Origin: an uncultured Hyphomicrobiales bacterium
GTDB taxonomy: Bacteria; Pseudomonadota; Alphaproteobacteria; Rhizobiales; Beijerinckiaceae
Assembly (NCBI GenBank): GCA_903825465.1
Contig: CAIKAR010000030.1
Coordinates: 248,001 to 312,000, forward strand
Direction of reading: 5' to 3'
DNA: 64,000 bases
This document shows, piece by piece, positions 8,523 through 18,354 of this stretch. The notes beneath the pieces are model-generated. The model saw only the letters and a list, made by a program, of their open reading frames with translations, did no database searches and had not been told where the DNA came from. The stretch's first letter is position 1. Every line of letters begins with the position of its first letter. The translations under genes were made by a program, and so were the position numbers.

Positions 8523-10046
8523 TCAGGCCTTTTTCGCGTAAAGTCCCGCGTATGTCTCCCTCAACACGTTCTTCTGCACCTTCCCCATCGTGTTGCGGGG
8601 CAGGTCGTCGACGAAGACCACGCGCTTGGGTTGCTTGAATTTCGCCAACCGCTCCTCGAGAGCGGCCTGCAAATCCTTTTCGCCGATTGTCGAGGTCTTG
8701 TTTTTGACGACGACGGCGGTGACGCCTTCGCCGAAGTCTGGATGCGGAACGCCAATGACGGCGCTTTCGATCACGCCCGGCAACGCGTCGATCTCGTCTT
8801 CGACCTCTTTGGGATAGACGTTGAATCCGCCCGTGATCACGAGGTCTTTGCCCCGCCCCACAATGTGGACATAGCCGCGGGCGTCGCGCTTGCCGAGGTC
8901 GCCAGTGATGAAAAACCCGTCGGAACGAAATTCGGCGGCCGTCTTTTCCGGCATGCGCCAATAGCCCTTGAAGACATTCGGCCCCTTCACTTCGATCATG
9001 CCGATGTCCCCGTCGGGGATGGGCGCGCCGGTCTCGGGATCGGCGATGCGAAGCGCGACGCCCGGCAACGGAAAGCCGACGGAGCCTGGCACGCGGTCGC
9101 CTTGATAAGGGTTGGACGTGTTCATATTCGTTTCGGTCATTCCGTAGCGTTCGAGAATCGCGTGGCCGGTGCGCGCCGACCATTCGCGATGCGTCTCGGC
9201 CAGCAAGGGCGCCGAGCCCGAAATGAAAAGCCGCATCGTTTTCGCGGCGTCCATTGTCAGGCCGGGATGCGCCAGCAAGCGGGTGTAAAACGTCGGCACG
9301 CCCATCATGGACGTGGCGCGCGGCATGAGGCGCAAAATCAAGTCCGCGTCGAGCTTCGGCAGGAACAGCATTGCGCCACCGGCCAGCAGCATGGTGTTGG
9401 TGGCGACGAAAAGCCCATGCGTGTGGTAGATCGGCAGCGCGTGGATGAGCGTGTCGTTGGCCGTGTATTTCCAATAATCGACAAGCGTCAGCGCGTTCGA
9501 CGCGAGATTGTCGTGGCTGAGCATCGCGCCTTTCGAGCGCCCCGTCGTGCCCGACGTGTAAAGGATGGCCGCGAGATCGTCGGGGCCGCGCGCGGCATCG
9601 GCGAAATCGGCTGAAGCCGCGGCGGCCTTCCGCGCCAGCGAGCCCTCGCGGTTCACGCCAAGCGTTTCGACATGGGCGACGCCGGCCTTGGCCGCGACTG
9701 GCGCGAGCTTTTCACGCGACGCGGGATCGCAAACGAAAACGCGCGGCTCGGAATCGCTCAGGAAATAGTCGATCTCCGCCGGCGTATAGGCGGTGTTGAG
9801 CGGTAAGAAGACCGCGCCCGCGCGCACACACCCCAAATACAGGAGGATCGCTTCTGGCGACTTTTCGACCTGAACCGCGACGCGGTCGCCGGGTTTCACG
9901 CCGAGAGCCACCAGCGCCGACGCCATGCGCGCGGAACCCGCCGCGACATCCGCGTAGCTGGTGATCACGCCGTTGTGGTCTTCGATAAACGCCTTTTCGG
10001 GCGCCGGAAAACGCGCGGAAACAACGTCGTAGAGATAGGCGGCCAT
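8523..10046 (-). CDS. matB: Malonyl-CoA synthetase (malonate-CoA ligase)
   Basis: A 507-residue acyl-adenylate-forming enzyme that activates malonate with ATP and CoA to malonyl-CoA. The AMP-binding motif YTSGTTGRSKG, the YGMTETNMN loop and the C-terminal hinge and lysine (GDLGKRD, PRNTMGKVQKN) are present. I start at ATG 10046 (AAYLYDVV follows) with GGAACG upstream. The open frame continues 54 residues further, but that part is low-complexity and overlaps the mcd 3' end. It follows malonyl-CoA decarboxylase by 28 bp, the classic matA-matB arrangement: malonate to malonyl-CoA to acetyl-CoA plus CO2. Confidence 0.9.
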   Translation of the reverse strand: MAAYLYDVVSARFPAPEKAFIEDHNGVITSYADVAAGSARMASALVALGVKPGDRVAVQVEKSPEAILLYLGCVRAGAVFLPLNTAYTPAEIDYFLSDSEPRVFVCDPASREKLAPVAAKAGVAHVETLGVNREGSLARKAAAASADFADAARGPDDLAAILYTSGTTGRSKGAMLSHDNLASNALTLVDYWKYTANDTLIHALPIYHTHGLFVATNTMLLAGGAMLFLPKLDADLILRLMPRATSMMGVPTFYTRLLAHPGLTMDAAKTMRLFISGSAPLLAETHREWSARTGHAILERYGMTETNMNTSNPYQGDRVPGSVGFPLPGVALRIADPETGAPIPDGDIGMIEVKGPNVFKGYWRMPEKTAAEFRSDGFFITGDLGKRDARGYVHIVGRGKDLVITGGFNVYPKEVEDEIDALPGVIESAVIGVPHPDFGEGVTAVVVKNKTSTIGEKDLQAALEERLAKFKQPKRVVFVDDLPRNTMGKVQKNVLRETYAGLYAKKA

Positions 10047-10074
10047 GATCGTTCGTTCCGGGTCGGTTTCGACC

Positions 10075-11433
10075 CTAGTTGGACGAGGCCATGGAAAGTT
10101 GCAAGCGCGGTTTCGCCGCTTTCGCCATCCGTTTGACCGCGCCCGACGCGACGACCATGCCGAGATTGGCGTAGGCCTCGTGGTTGGCTTCGATGGAGTT
10201 GCGGTCATAGAGATAGTTGACCATCAAGCCGGCGCCATCGCGCAGCGCGCGGGGCGAGGTGTCGCCAAGCCAGTTGATCCGCTCCAGGCGCGCGCCGTTT
10301 CCCAAATGGAAACGCGCCACGGAATCCGCGGCGCGGCCACCCTTGTCGCGCCCGCGCAGATAATATTCGGCGGCCAGCGGTTCGATCTGCTTTCGCAAGG
10401 CGTCCGCCCGCCCGGGATCGGCGGCCCACGCCGGATCTTCGAGCGTTTCAAGCAAGCTGGAGTCGACGCCGGCTTCGGCGGCGGCGGGCGTTCTCAGCCA
10501 CGAGACGAAATTCGGCACCGGCGACAAAGTGACGAACGTTTCGAGCGCCGGCAGTTCCCGGCTCAGTTCCTCGACGACCTGCTTGATCAGGAAGTTGCCA
10601 AACGAGATGCCGGCAAGCCCCCTCTGGCAATTCGAGATGGAATAAAACACGGCTGTTCGCGCCTTTTCCGGCGCGGCGATGTCGCGCGTCTCCGCGAGAA
10701 GCGGCGCGATGGCGGCGGGCGTGGCGTCGGTGAGCGCGACTTCGACAAAGATCAAGGGTTCGTCGACCAGCGCGGGATGGAAAAACGCGTAGCAGCGCCG
10801 GTCCGCCGGATCGATGCGCCGGCGCAAATCGTTCCAATCCCGGATTTCGTGGACCGCTTCGTATTTGATGATTTTTTCCAACACGTTGGCCGGCGTCGAC
10901 CAGTCGATCCGGCGCAGAATCAAAAAGCCCCGGTTGAACCAGCTGGCGAGCAGATGCGACAGGCAGCGGTCGACGACGGCGTGATTTGGGTTGGAGCGCC
11001 GAAAATCCAGTAGGTCTTCGCGCATGTTCACCAGCGCCGAGGTGCCGCCGGGCGCGCGGTTGAGGCGTCGGAACAGTTCTTGGCGCCGCGGTTCGGTCTG
11101 GAAATGAAGATCGGTTTCGGTCGCCTCGGATGGATTGTCGCGCCACGCGTCGAAAGCGCGGCGCAGGGCGTCGTGATCCGGTCCGTATTTGGACGCCAGC
11201 GCGTTGAAAAATTCGACTTTTTGATCGTCCGCGAGGCCCCGGTATCGATCAAGGGCCTCCTGCGCCATCGCCACGCCCGACGCTTCGCCCCGGCCGGAAA
11301 GCAGCGCGTCGCATATTTCAGCCACATCGACCGATTTATTCGCCAGGCCCGTCGGCCATTCGATGCGCCCCAGAAGAGCGCGGCCTCTGTCGGCGATCGT
11401 CGACAGCAAGTCGGAGAAATAGGCGTTCGCCAT
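10075..11433 (-). CDS. Malonyl-CoA decarboxylase
   Basis: A 452-residue MCD-family enzyme: an N-terminal helical domain (1-170) and a C-terminal acetyltransferase-like catalytic domain. The latter has the conserved TLSPVPNFVSWL, RFHLGNGARLERINW and YDRNSIEANHEAY segments, with the expected Ser and His residues. It removes CO2 from malonyl-CoA to give acetyl-CoA. I chose the ATG at 11433 because AGGAG lies 5 bases before it; an in-frame ATG exists at 11478. It is co-transcribed with matB. No matC transporter or gntR-type matR regulator gene adjoins it. Confidence 0.9.
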   Translation of the reverse strand: MANAYFSDLLSTIADRGRALLGRIEWPTGLANKSVDVAEICDALLSGRGEASGVAMAQEALDRYRGLADDQKVEFFNALASKYGPDHDALRRAFDAWRDNPSEATETDLHFQTEPRRQELFRRLNRAPGGTSALVNMREDLLDFRRSNPNHAVVDRCLSHLLASWFNRGFLILRRIDWSTPANVLEKIIKYEAVHEIRDWNDLRRRIDPADRRCYAFFHPALVDEPLIFVEVALTDATPAAIAPLLAETRDIAAPEKARTAVFYSISNCQRGLAGISFGNFLIKQVVEELSRELPALETFVTLSPVPNFVSWLRTPAAAEAGVDSSLLETLEDPAWAADPGRADALRKQIEPLAAEYYLRGRDKGGRAADSVARFHLGNGARLERINWLGDTSPRALRDGAGLMVNYLYDRNSIEANHEAYANLGMVVASGAVKRMAKAAKPRLQLSMASSN

Positions 11434-11679
11434 CCGATCTCCTACGCGTGGCAGCCACGCCTGCGAGATTAGCGACATCGCGTCCTCCGATCCAGAGCCT
11501 TGAAAGCCCGTGCGACAGGTTTACGCTCGAAGTGTTTCGGATTTCCGACGAGGGAAGACATTTTCGACGGATCCGGCGCTGAACTCGCGACGATGACTAT
11601 CGCGCCATTGCGGCGGGAGTTCGCCGGGCGCATATGCAACGCGGCCCACGCGTCCACGTTCCCTGCTCCGGAGCCCAAA

Positions 11680-12354
11680 ATGTTTTCCGCCGCGGTGGCC
11701 GCTTTCGCCGAAATCCTCACGGCTCCTTTCCGAGCCGCGCTTTGGAAAACGTTCGGACTGACCATCGCGCTGCTGGCGCTCGTTTGGATCGGGCTCGACA
11801 GGTTGATCGCGCACTACGCCGCGGGGGCGACAGGCTGGTTGGGCGCTGTCATCTCCGTGATCGCCGGCCTTGGACTTTTTCTCGCGCTGGCCTTCCTGGT
11901 CGGGCCGGTTTCGTCGCTGGTGGCGGGGTTTTTCCTCGACGATCTCTCCGAGCGGGTTGAAGCCAATCCGGGGCCGGTCGGGCGGCCCCTGCCCGCCGGC
12001 GCCGCCTTGTGGATAGGCGCGAAATTCGCGGTGTTGTCGCTCGCCGTCAACGCCTTGGCGCTGCTGGTGTTTTTGATTCCCGGCGTCAACATCGCGGTGT
12101 TTTACATCGCCAACGCGTATTTATTCGGACGGGAATATTTTGAATTTGCCGCGCTTCGCTACCGCGCTCCCGGCGAGGCGGACGCGTTGCGCCGACGGCA
12201 CGCCGTCTATTTGTTTTTCTGCGGATTGCCGATCGCGCTTCTGGCGTCCATTCCCGTCGTCAATTTGCTGACGCCGTTGTTCGCGGTCGCCTACATGACG
12301 CGGATCCACCGCAAGATCGCGGGAATTCCCGGTGTTGTTCAAGCAGGTTCCTGA
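11680..12354 (+). CDS. EI24/CysZ-family integral membrane protein
   Basis: A 224-residue protein with about four hydrophobic segments (near residues 23-45, 50-75, 110-135, 175-200). It has the EI24 signature around PGVNIAVFYIANAYLFGREYFEFAALR and the terminal FAVAYMTRIHRKI. Related proteins include sulfate transporter CysZ, but many alphaproteobacterial members have no proven role. I start at ATG 11680 with GGAG upstream. The frame is open 60 residues further back without membrane-protein character. Its last 16 bp overlap the end of the convergent NDUFA9-like gene. Confidence 0.75.
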   Translation: MFSAAVAAFAEILTAPFRAALWKTFGLTIALLALVWIGLDRLIAHYAAGATGWLGAVISVIAGLGLFLALAFLVGPVSSLVAGFFLDDLSERVEANPGPVGRPLPAGAALWIGAKFAVLSLAVNALALLVFLIPGVNIAVFYIANAYLFGREYFEFAALRYRAPGEADALRRRHAVYLFFCGLPIALLASIPVVNLLTPLFAVAYMTRIHRKIAGIPGVVQAGS

Positions 12355-13346
12355 CGGGCGAATTGTCCCGTCGCGCGGAAGCGCTGGAGGTAGGCGGGCA
12401 CAATCGATTCCAACGCCGACGGCGCGACGCCAAGCCCGTCGAGCGTGCGGTTTTCCGCCCGCGCCGCGTTGGATACGATATTGTCCCCGCGCAGCAATTC
12501 CACTTGGTCGCGTGTGAAGAGAAGCGCCGGCGGAAACAGGCCGAGGCTCGCGGCGTTGGCGATCTCGGTCGTCGCGCCCATCCAGCGGGCGGCGCCAAAG
12601 GGGATTGGAACCAGCAACCGCCGCCGCCCGGTCGCGTCGAGAATGAATTGCATCAATTCGCGGAAGGTCTTGGTTTCGGCGCCGCCAAGTTCGTACGTGG
12701 CGCCCGCTGTCGCGCCGCCGCCAATCGCCCGCGCGACGGCTGTCGCGACATCGCCGGCGAACACGGGCTGGAATTTTGTTTCGCCGCCGCCAAACAGCGG
12801 CAGCGCCGGGGCCAGCCGCGCGATGGTGGCGAAGCGGTTGAAGAATTGATCCTCGGGTCCGTAGACGATGGACGGGCGCATAATCACGGCGCCGGGGACG
12901 GCTTCCAGAACGGCGGCTTCGCCCGCGGCCTTGCTGCGCGCGTAGGCCGAAGGCGAGGCTTCGGCCGCGCCGAGAGCCGAAACGTGGACGAAGTTGGCGA
13001 CACCCGCGTCATGGGCCGCCCGCGCGACCGCGCGCGCGCCGAACACATGCACGGCCTCGAAGGTCTGGCGACCGGTCTCGGTCAGAACGCCGGTGAGATT
13101 GACGACCGCGTCGGCGCCTCTCAGCGCCGCGGCGACGGAGTTGGGCGCGCGGACATTCGCCTGCACCGCCTGCACCTGTCCAACGCGGCCCAGGGGTTGC
13201 AAATGGAAGGCGAGGTCGGGGCGCCGCGTGGCGACCCGCACCCGCCAGCCCGCTTGCGCCAAGGCGCGAACCACGTGGCGGCCAAGAAATCCCGATCCGC
13301 CAAAAACCGTCGCGATCGCTCCGGTTTTGATCAAGTCGTCCGCCAT
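12339..13346 (-). CDS. NAD(P)H-binding protein, complex I NDUFA9-like
   Basis: A 335-residue atypical short-chain dehydrogenase. The nucleotide-binding loop FGGSGFLGRH is at residues 15-24 and a YARSK motif replaces the usual YxxxK. This family includes the NDUFA9 accessory subunit of complex I and is a standard alphaproteobacterial gene. The role is probably structural or in quinone-related metabolism; catalysis is unproven. I start at ATG 13346 (ADDLIKTGA follows). The upstream 18 residues of open frame are unlikely coding. Confidence 0.8.
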   Translation of the reverse strand: MADDLIKTGAIATVFGGSGFLGRHVVRALAQAGWRVRVATRRPDLAFHLQPLGRVGQVQAVQANVRAPNSVAAALRGADAVVNLTGVLTETGRQTFEAVHVFGARAVARAAHDAGVANFVHVSALGAAEASPSAYARSKAAGEAAVLEAVPGAVIMRPSIVYGPEDQFFNRFATIARLAPALPLFGGGETKFQPVFAGDVATAVARAIGGGATAGATYELGGAETKTFRELMQFILDATGRRRLLVPIPFGAARWMGATTEIANAASLGLFPPALLFTRDQVELLRGDNIVSNAARAENRTLDGLGVAPSALESIVPAYLQRFRATGQFARQEPA

Positions 13347-13458
13347 CGCCAACCCCGGAATCGCCAAGTCTTTCGCACGACCTGAACGCGCGCCAAACAA
13401 ACTTTAGTAAAGCCAGCCGCCCCTGTATAGAGGCGCGCGCGAACACCGCGCTCGACAT

Positions 13459-13487
13459 TTGACAAGGAGCGCTCGCCGCCCTTATGA
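13459..13487 (+). promoter_or_regulatory. Sigma-70 promoter for tRNA-Leu
   Basis: A perfect -35 box TTGACA (13459-13464), a 17-bp spacer and a -10 box TTATGA (13482-13487). The expected start of transcription is about 4 bases before the mature tRNA 5' end. Confidence 0.75.
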
Positions 13488-13497
13488 CACGCGCCGT

Positions 13498-13584
<87 letters not shown>

Positions 13585-13808
13585 TTCCCCAAAATATGTC
13601 AGCGATGACAAAAGGATGAGTGGTTGCCGAGGTTTGCGCCGCCACAAGTAGCATGCAACGGTGACACATCCTGTCGGACGGCGTAATCGGCCAGGGGCTG
13701 TATACGCTAGACCATAATCCGACGGTCGGTCCTACACGACCGCCATCGGTGGGAACATTGGTGGCTCGTCAAGCATTTAGCTTGATCGCAACCAAAGGGG
13801 CATCGCCC

Positions 13809-14000
13809 ATGTCGCATAAAATGCCGCCGGTCCCGCCGGCCAACCGCTCGCCCAAAGGCGCTGGCGAACCCGCGCGCGCCGCAAACGACGAGACGAAAAA
13901 GCGCGGCGAGCCGCCCAACGCCGCCGAACAAGGCGACACCGCGAACACGCGTATCAACACAACGAACGCTGGCTTTTTCAAAGGCCGCCGGACCAAGTAG
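13809..14000 (+). CDS. Small conserved hypothetical protein, Pro/Asn-rich
   Basis: A 63-residue hydrophilic protein, rich in Pro, Ala and charged residues, with no membrane segment or known fold. It begins SHKMPPVPPANRSPKG and ends in NTTNAGFFKGRRTK. The pattern of an MPPVPP start and an N-terminally placed Pro/Ala linker followed by an NTTxxG tail resembles a small protein family I recall from Hyphomicrobiales, of unknown role and probably disordered. AAAGGGG lies 9 bases before the ATG at 13809. The frame opens 20 residues earlier (13749), but that part lacks a ribosome binding site. Confidence 0.6.
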   Translation: MSHKMPPVPPANRSPKGAGEPARAANDETKKRGEPPNAAEQGDTANTRINTTNAGFFKGRRTK

Positions 14001-14003
14001 CGG

Positions 14004-14058
14004 AGCGGGCCGCTGGCGCGGGAGCTGGGCTTGTTCCACGCTCCCGCGCGAGCCCGCT
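14004..14058. terminator. Two-tier hairpin between convergent genes
   Basis: Outer arms AGCGGGC (14004-14010) and GCCCGCT (14052-14058) enclose inner arms GCGCGGGAGC (14016-14025) and GCTCCCGCGC (14040-14049). It sits between the small hypothetical gene and the mnmE stop. There is no strong U-run, but the position suits a shared terminator. Confidence 0.5.
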
Positions 14059-15385
14059 ATTTCCCGATACAGAACGAACTGAAAACCTCGTCGAGCACCG
14101 TTTCGTTGTCGATGCTTCCAATCAAATTGTCGATGGCGGCGACGGCGGCCTTCAGATCGATCGCCGCGAGCTCGGGACGCCCGGTGGATTTCGCTATTCC
14201 ATCGAGAATTGAACGCGCGCGCCGGATTTGACCAAGCTGGCGCGATCGGCTGACAAGCGCCGGTTCGAAGATTTTCGCGTCGTCCAGAATGGTTTCGGAG
14301 ATTCGCCGCAGGAGCGTGTCCAATCCTTGCCCTGTGCGGGAGGAAATAGGGATGAATCCGGCGGATGGGTTCGTTTCCGGAGGCGACAAATCCACCTTTG
14401 AGCGGACGTTCAGAACCGCCATGTCGTCGCCAACCACGCCGGCGGGGAGTCGCGCGTCGTTGTCGCTGATCCAGATGACAAGGCGAGCTGCGGCCGCGCG
14501 GCGCAACGCGCGCGACACACCCTCGCTCTCTATCTGATCGGCGCTTTCGCGAAGGCCCGCCGTATCGACCAGTGTCACCGGAATTCCGTGGATGTCGATT
14601 TGCGCCTCGATCGGATCGCGCGTCGTCCCGGCGATCGGCGTCACAATGGCGACGTCGCGGGCAGCCAAGGCGTTTAGAAGGGAGGACTTGCCCGCGTTCG
14701 GCGGCCCCAGAATCACAACCGAGGCGCCGTCCCTGATGGAGGCGCCGCGATCCCCGGTGGCTAGAACCGCGTCCATGCTGTTGGTCAATTCGCTCAGCGA
14801 GCGCGACATATCCGGGTTTTCGGTGTTCGCGACATCGTCTTCCTCGGCGAAATCGATGCGGGCTTCAATTTGGGCCAGGATCGAGATGATGCCGCGCCGC
14901 CATTGTTCGGCCTGGTCGCGAATGCCGCCTTCCATCATCGTATGGGCTTGGCGCCGCTGCAGATCCGTCTCGGCGTTGAGCAGGTCGGCGAGACCCTCCG
15001 CCATTGTCAGGTCCATCTTGCCGTTTTCGAAGGCGCGGCGGGTGAATTCTCCCGGCTTGGCGGGCCGGCATTCCTCGAACATCGACAAGGCCCGATACAT
15101 GGCCGCGACGATCGCCCGGCTACCGTGCACCTGAAATTCGACGACATCCTCGCCGGTGAAGCTCGCCGGGCCGGGAAAATACAAAACCACGCCACGATCG
15201 ATGAGTTCGCCGGTCCCCGACGTTCGCAGCGCGGCCAATCGGGCGGCGCGCGGTTCGAGCGGTCGCCGCGTCAGAGCCTCGGCGGTTGGCCGGGCCCGTG
15301 GTCCCGACACGCGCACAATCGACACCGCGCAGGGCGGAGATCCGCTGGCCAAAGCGTAGATCGTGTCCAAAGCCAAACCCCGCAA
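14057..15385 (-). CDS. mnmE: tRNA modification GTPase MnmE
   Basis: A 442-residue protein that, with MnmG, adds the (carboxymethyl)aminomethyl group to U34 of certain tRNAs. The N-terminal folate-binding domain begins DTIYALASG. The G domain has GPPNAGKS (227-234), GTTRD and DTAGLRE, and the C-terminus is the diagnostic C-I-G-K. The assigned start is a TTG at 15385 with GGAA five bases upstream. TTG at 15370 is an alternative that would begin directly at DTIYAL. It follows rho by 43 bp. In many relatives mnmG follows, but here the next genes are convergent, so mnmG must be elsewhere. Confidence 0.93.
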   Translation of the reverse strand: MRGLALDTIYALASGSPPCAVSIVRVSGPRARPTAEALTRRPLEPRAARLAALRTSGTGELIDRGVVLYFPGPASFTGEDVVEFQVHGSRAIVAAMYRALSMFEECRPAKPGEFTRRAFENGKMDLTMAEGLADLLNAETDLQRRQAHTMMEGGIRDQAEQWRRGIISILAQIEARIDFAEEDDVANTENPDMSRSLSELTNSMDAVLATGDRGASIRDGASVVILGPPNAGKSSLLNALAARDVAIVTPIAGTTRDPIEAQIDIHGIPVTLVDTAGLRESADQIESEGVSRALRRAAAARLVIWISDNDARLPAGVVGDDMAVLNVRSKVDLSPPETNPSAGFIPISSRTGQGLDTLLRRISETILDDAKIFEPALVSRSRQLGQIRRARSILDGIAKSTGRPELAAIDLKAAVAAIDNLIGSIDNETVLDEVFSSFCIGK

Positions 15386-15394
15386 GTTCCGCGC

Positions 15395-15418
15395 CGCGGA
15401 GCCATCAATGGCTCCGCG
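15395..15418 (-). promoter_or_regulatory. Strong hairpin in the rho-mnmE spacer, upstream of the mnmE TTG start
   Basis: A perfect 11-bp inverted repeat (15395-15405 with 15408-15418) with a 2-nt loop lies directly before the mnmE ribosome binding site. No U-run follows, so a role in RNA stability or in translation of mnmE is more likely than termination. Confidence 0.45.
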
Positions 15419-15428
15419 AAGACCGGGT

Positions 15429-16700
<1,272 letters not shown>

Positions 16701-16923
16701 GGCTGCCCGATAATTGGATTGAATCGGCGGATGCGGAGACGGGGAGATCGCTCGATTTCGGCTCGCGCTCGCTGGGGGAGCGTCGGAGCCGCGTCGAACG
16801 GGAGGGGAGAAGCGGTTGGTAGGTCATTTCTCGTCGGGAATCAAATGATTTTCCATATCGCGCGCGGAGCGGGCGCCCCCACGCTCCGCCAGCCGCGTGG
16901 AATCGCGGCCTCGACAGATGGGT

Positions 16924-18198
16924 CTATCGCGCCCCCCGGCCACTTGGCTTCGAGGGCGTCGCCGCGTTTCGCGTGAAATCGACAATGCGCGGCACGATGT
17001 CCCGGCGAAACCGCGAACCGTTGAAGACGCCATAGTGGCCCACGCCGAGCTGCAGATGGTGCGTCTTCCTATTGGCGGGGATGTTCACGCAAAGGTCCTG
17101 CGCGGCCTGCGTCTGGCCAACGCCTGAAATATCGTCGTTTTCGCCTTCGATCGTCATTAGCGCGGCGCGCTTGATGGCGCGCAAATCGACGGGTTGCGAG
17201 CGGTGCTTCATTTCCCCGTTAGGCAGCCGATGCGCGACGAAAACCGTTTCGATGGTCTGCATGTAGTAGGCGGCGTCGAGATCCATCACGGCGAGATATT
17301 CGTCGTAGAACTCGCGATGCTTTTCGGCGGAATCGCCGTCGCCTTCGACGAGATGGTTGAACATTTCGACATGGGCGCTCACGTGACGGTCGAAATTCAT
17401 CGCCATGAACCCCGACAACTGCAGAAAGCCTGGATAGACTTCGCGGCCGACGCCCGGATAGGGAAACGGCACTTTGTTCAGGCAATTTTGGCGAAACCAG
17501 TCCACGCCCCGCTTTTGCGCCAACAGATTGACCGCCGTCGGACTTCTACGGGTGTCGATGGGGCCGCCCATCAAGATCATGGAGGCCGGCGCCGCCCGAT
17601 CGCCCTCTTCTTCCATGCGCGCGACCGCCGCGATCAAGGGCACCGACGGCTGGCAAACCCCCAGCGTGTGGACGGGGAGGTCGCCATCGGCGCTTGCCAA
17701 AAAGCGCGCGATCTCCATGAGATAGTCGATGTAGTCGTCGAGATCGAACCCGCCGACGGCGAGGGGCGCCATCCGGGCGTCGGTCCAGTCGGTGATATAG
17801 ACGTCGAAATGGGGAAGAAACGCCTCGGCGGTGCCGCGCAAAAGCGTCGCGTAATGGCCCGAAATGGGCGCGACGATCAACAACCGAGGCCGCCCGGACA
17901 CGCCCTGGCAATTAAATCGCAGGAGCCGGCAGAAAGGCCGCGTCCAGACGACTTCCTCGTCGACGGCGACTTCGCGTCCATCGATAACCGTCCGGTTCAG
18001 TCCAAAGGCGGGCTTGCCATAGCGCCGCGTCATCCGCTCGAACAATTCAGCGCCGGCGGCGACGTTTCTGCCGAATGTCGTGTGGGTCAATGGGTTGATC
18101 GGATTACGCAACGCCAGCCGGGTCATGTCCGACACCGCGCGGGCGGGCGCCAGCGCGAGTTGAGCCAGCTCGAACATCTGATAGGTATATTTGTTCAC
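16924..18198 (-). CDS. phaZ: Intracellular polyhydroxyalkanoate depolymerase
   Basis: A 424-residue alpha/beta-hydrolase of the intracellular PHB depolymerase family, which mobilises stored polyester granules. The nucleophile region is LGVCQPSVP with Cys182, as in Cupriavidus-type PhaZ1; GHY near 114 and a late GVGHYG supply the other conserved parts. I chose the GTG at 18198 because GAGGGG lies 7 bases before it. An ATG at 18228 lacks a site, and the open frame to 18642 is regB in antisense. It is divergent from regB across 156 bp of AT-richer DNA, which probably holds both promoters. Confidence 0.9.
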   Translation of the reverse strand: MNKYTYQMFELAQLALAPARAVSDMTRLALRNPINPLTHTTFGRNVAAGAELFERMTRRYGKPAFGLNRTVIDGREVAVDEEVVWTRPFCRLLRFNCQGVSGRPRLLIVAPISGHYATLLRGTAEAFLPHFDVYITDWTDARMAPLAVGGFDLDDYIDYLMEIARFLASADGDLPVHTLGVCQPSVPLIAAVARMEEEGDRAAPASMILMGGPIDTRRSPTAVNLLAQKRGVDWFRQNCLNKVPFPYPGVGREVYPGFLQLSGFMAMNFDRHVSAHVEMFNHLVEGDGDSAEKHREFYDEYLAVMDLDAAYYMQTIETVFVAHRLPNGEMKHRSQPVDLRAIKRAALMTIEGENDDISGVGQTQAAQDLCVNIPANRKTHHLQLGVGHYGVFNGSRFRRDIVPRIVDFTRNAATPSKPSGRGAR

Positions 18199-18354
18199 GT
18201 ATGAACCCCTCGAACTTCCGTACCGCATTGCATTAAAAACAGTGCGTCGCAATATGTATTTCCGCGGGATTTCGTTCCGCCCATCCGGCTTTCGTCCCGC
18301 CGGCTGGTTCAATTTTACCGCGCCATTTGATAAAAAATCTTCCTTCAAAACGGG

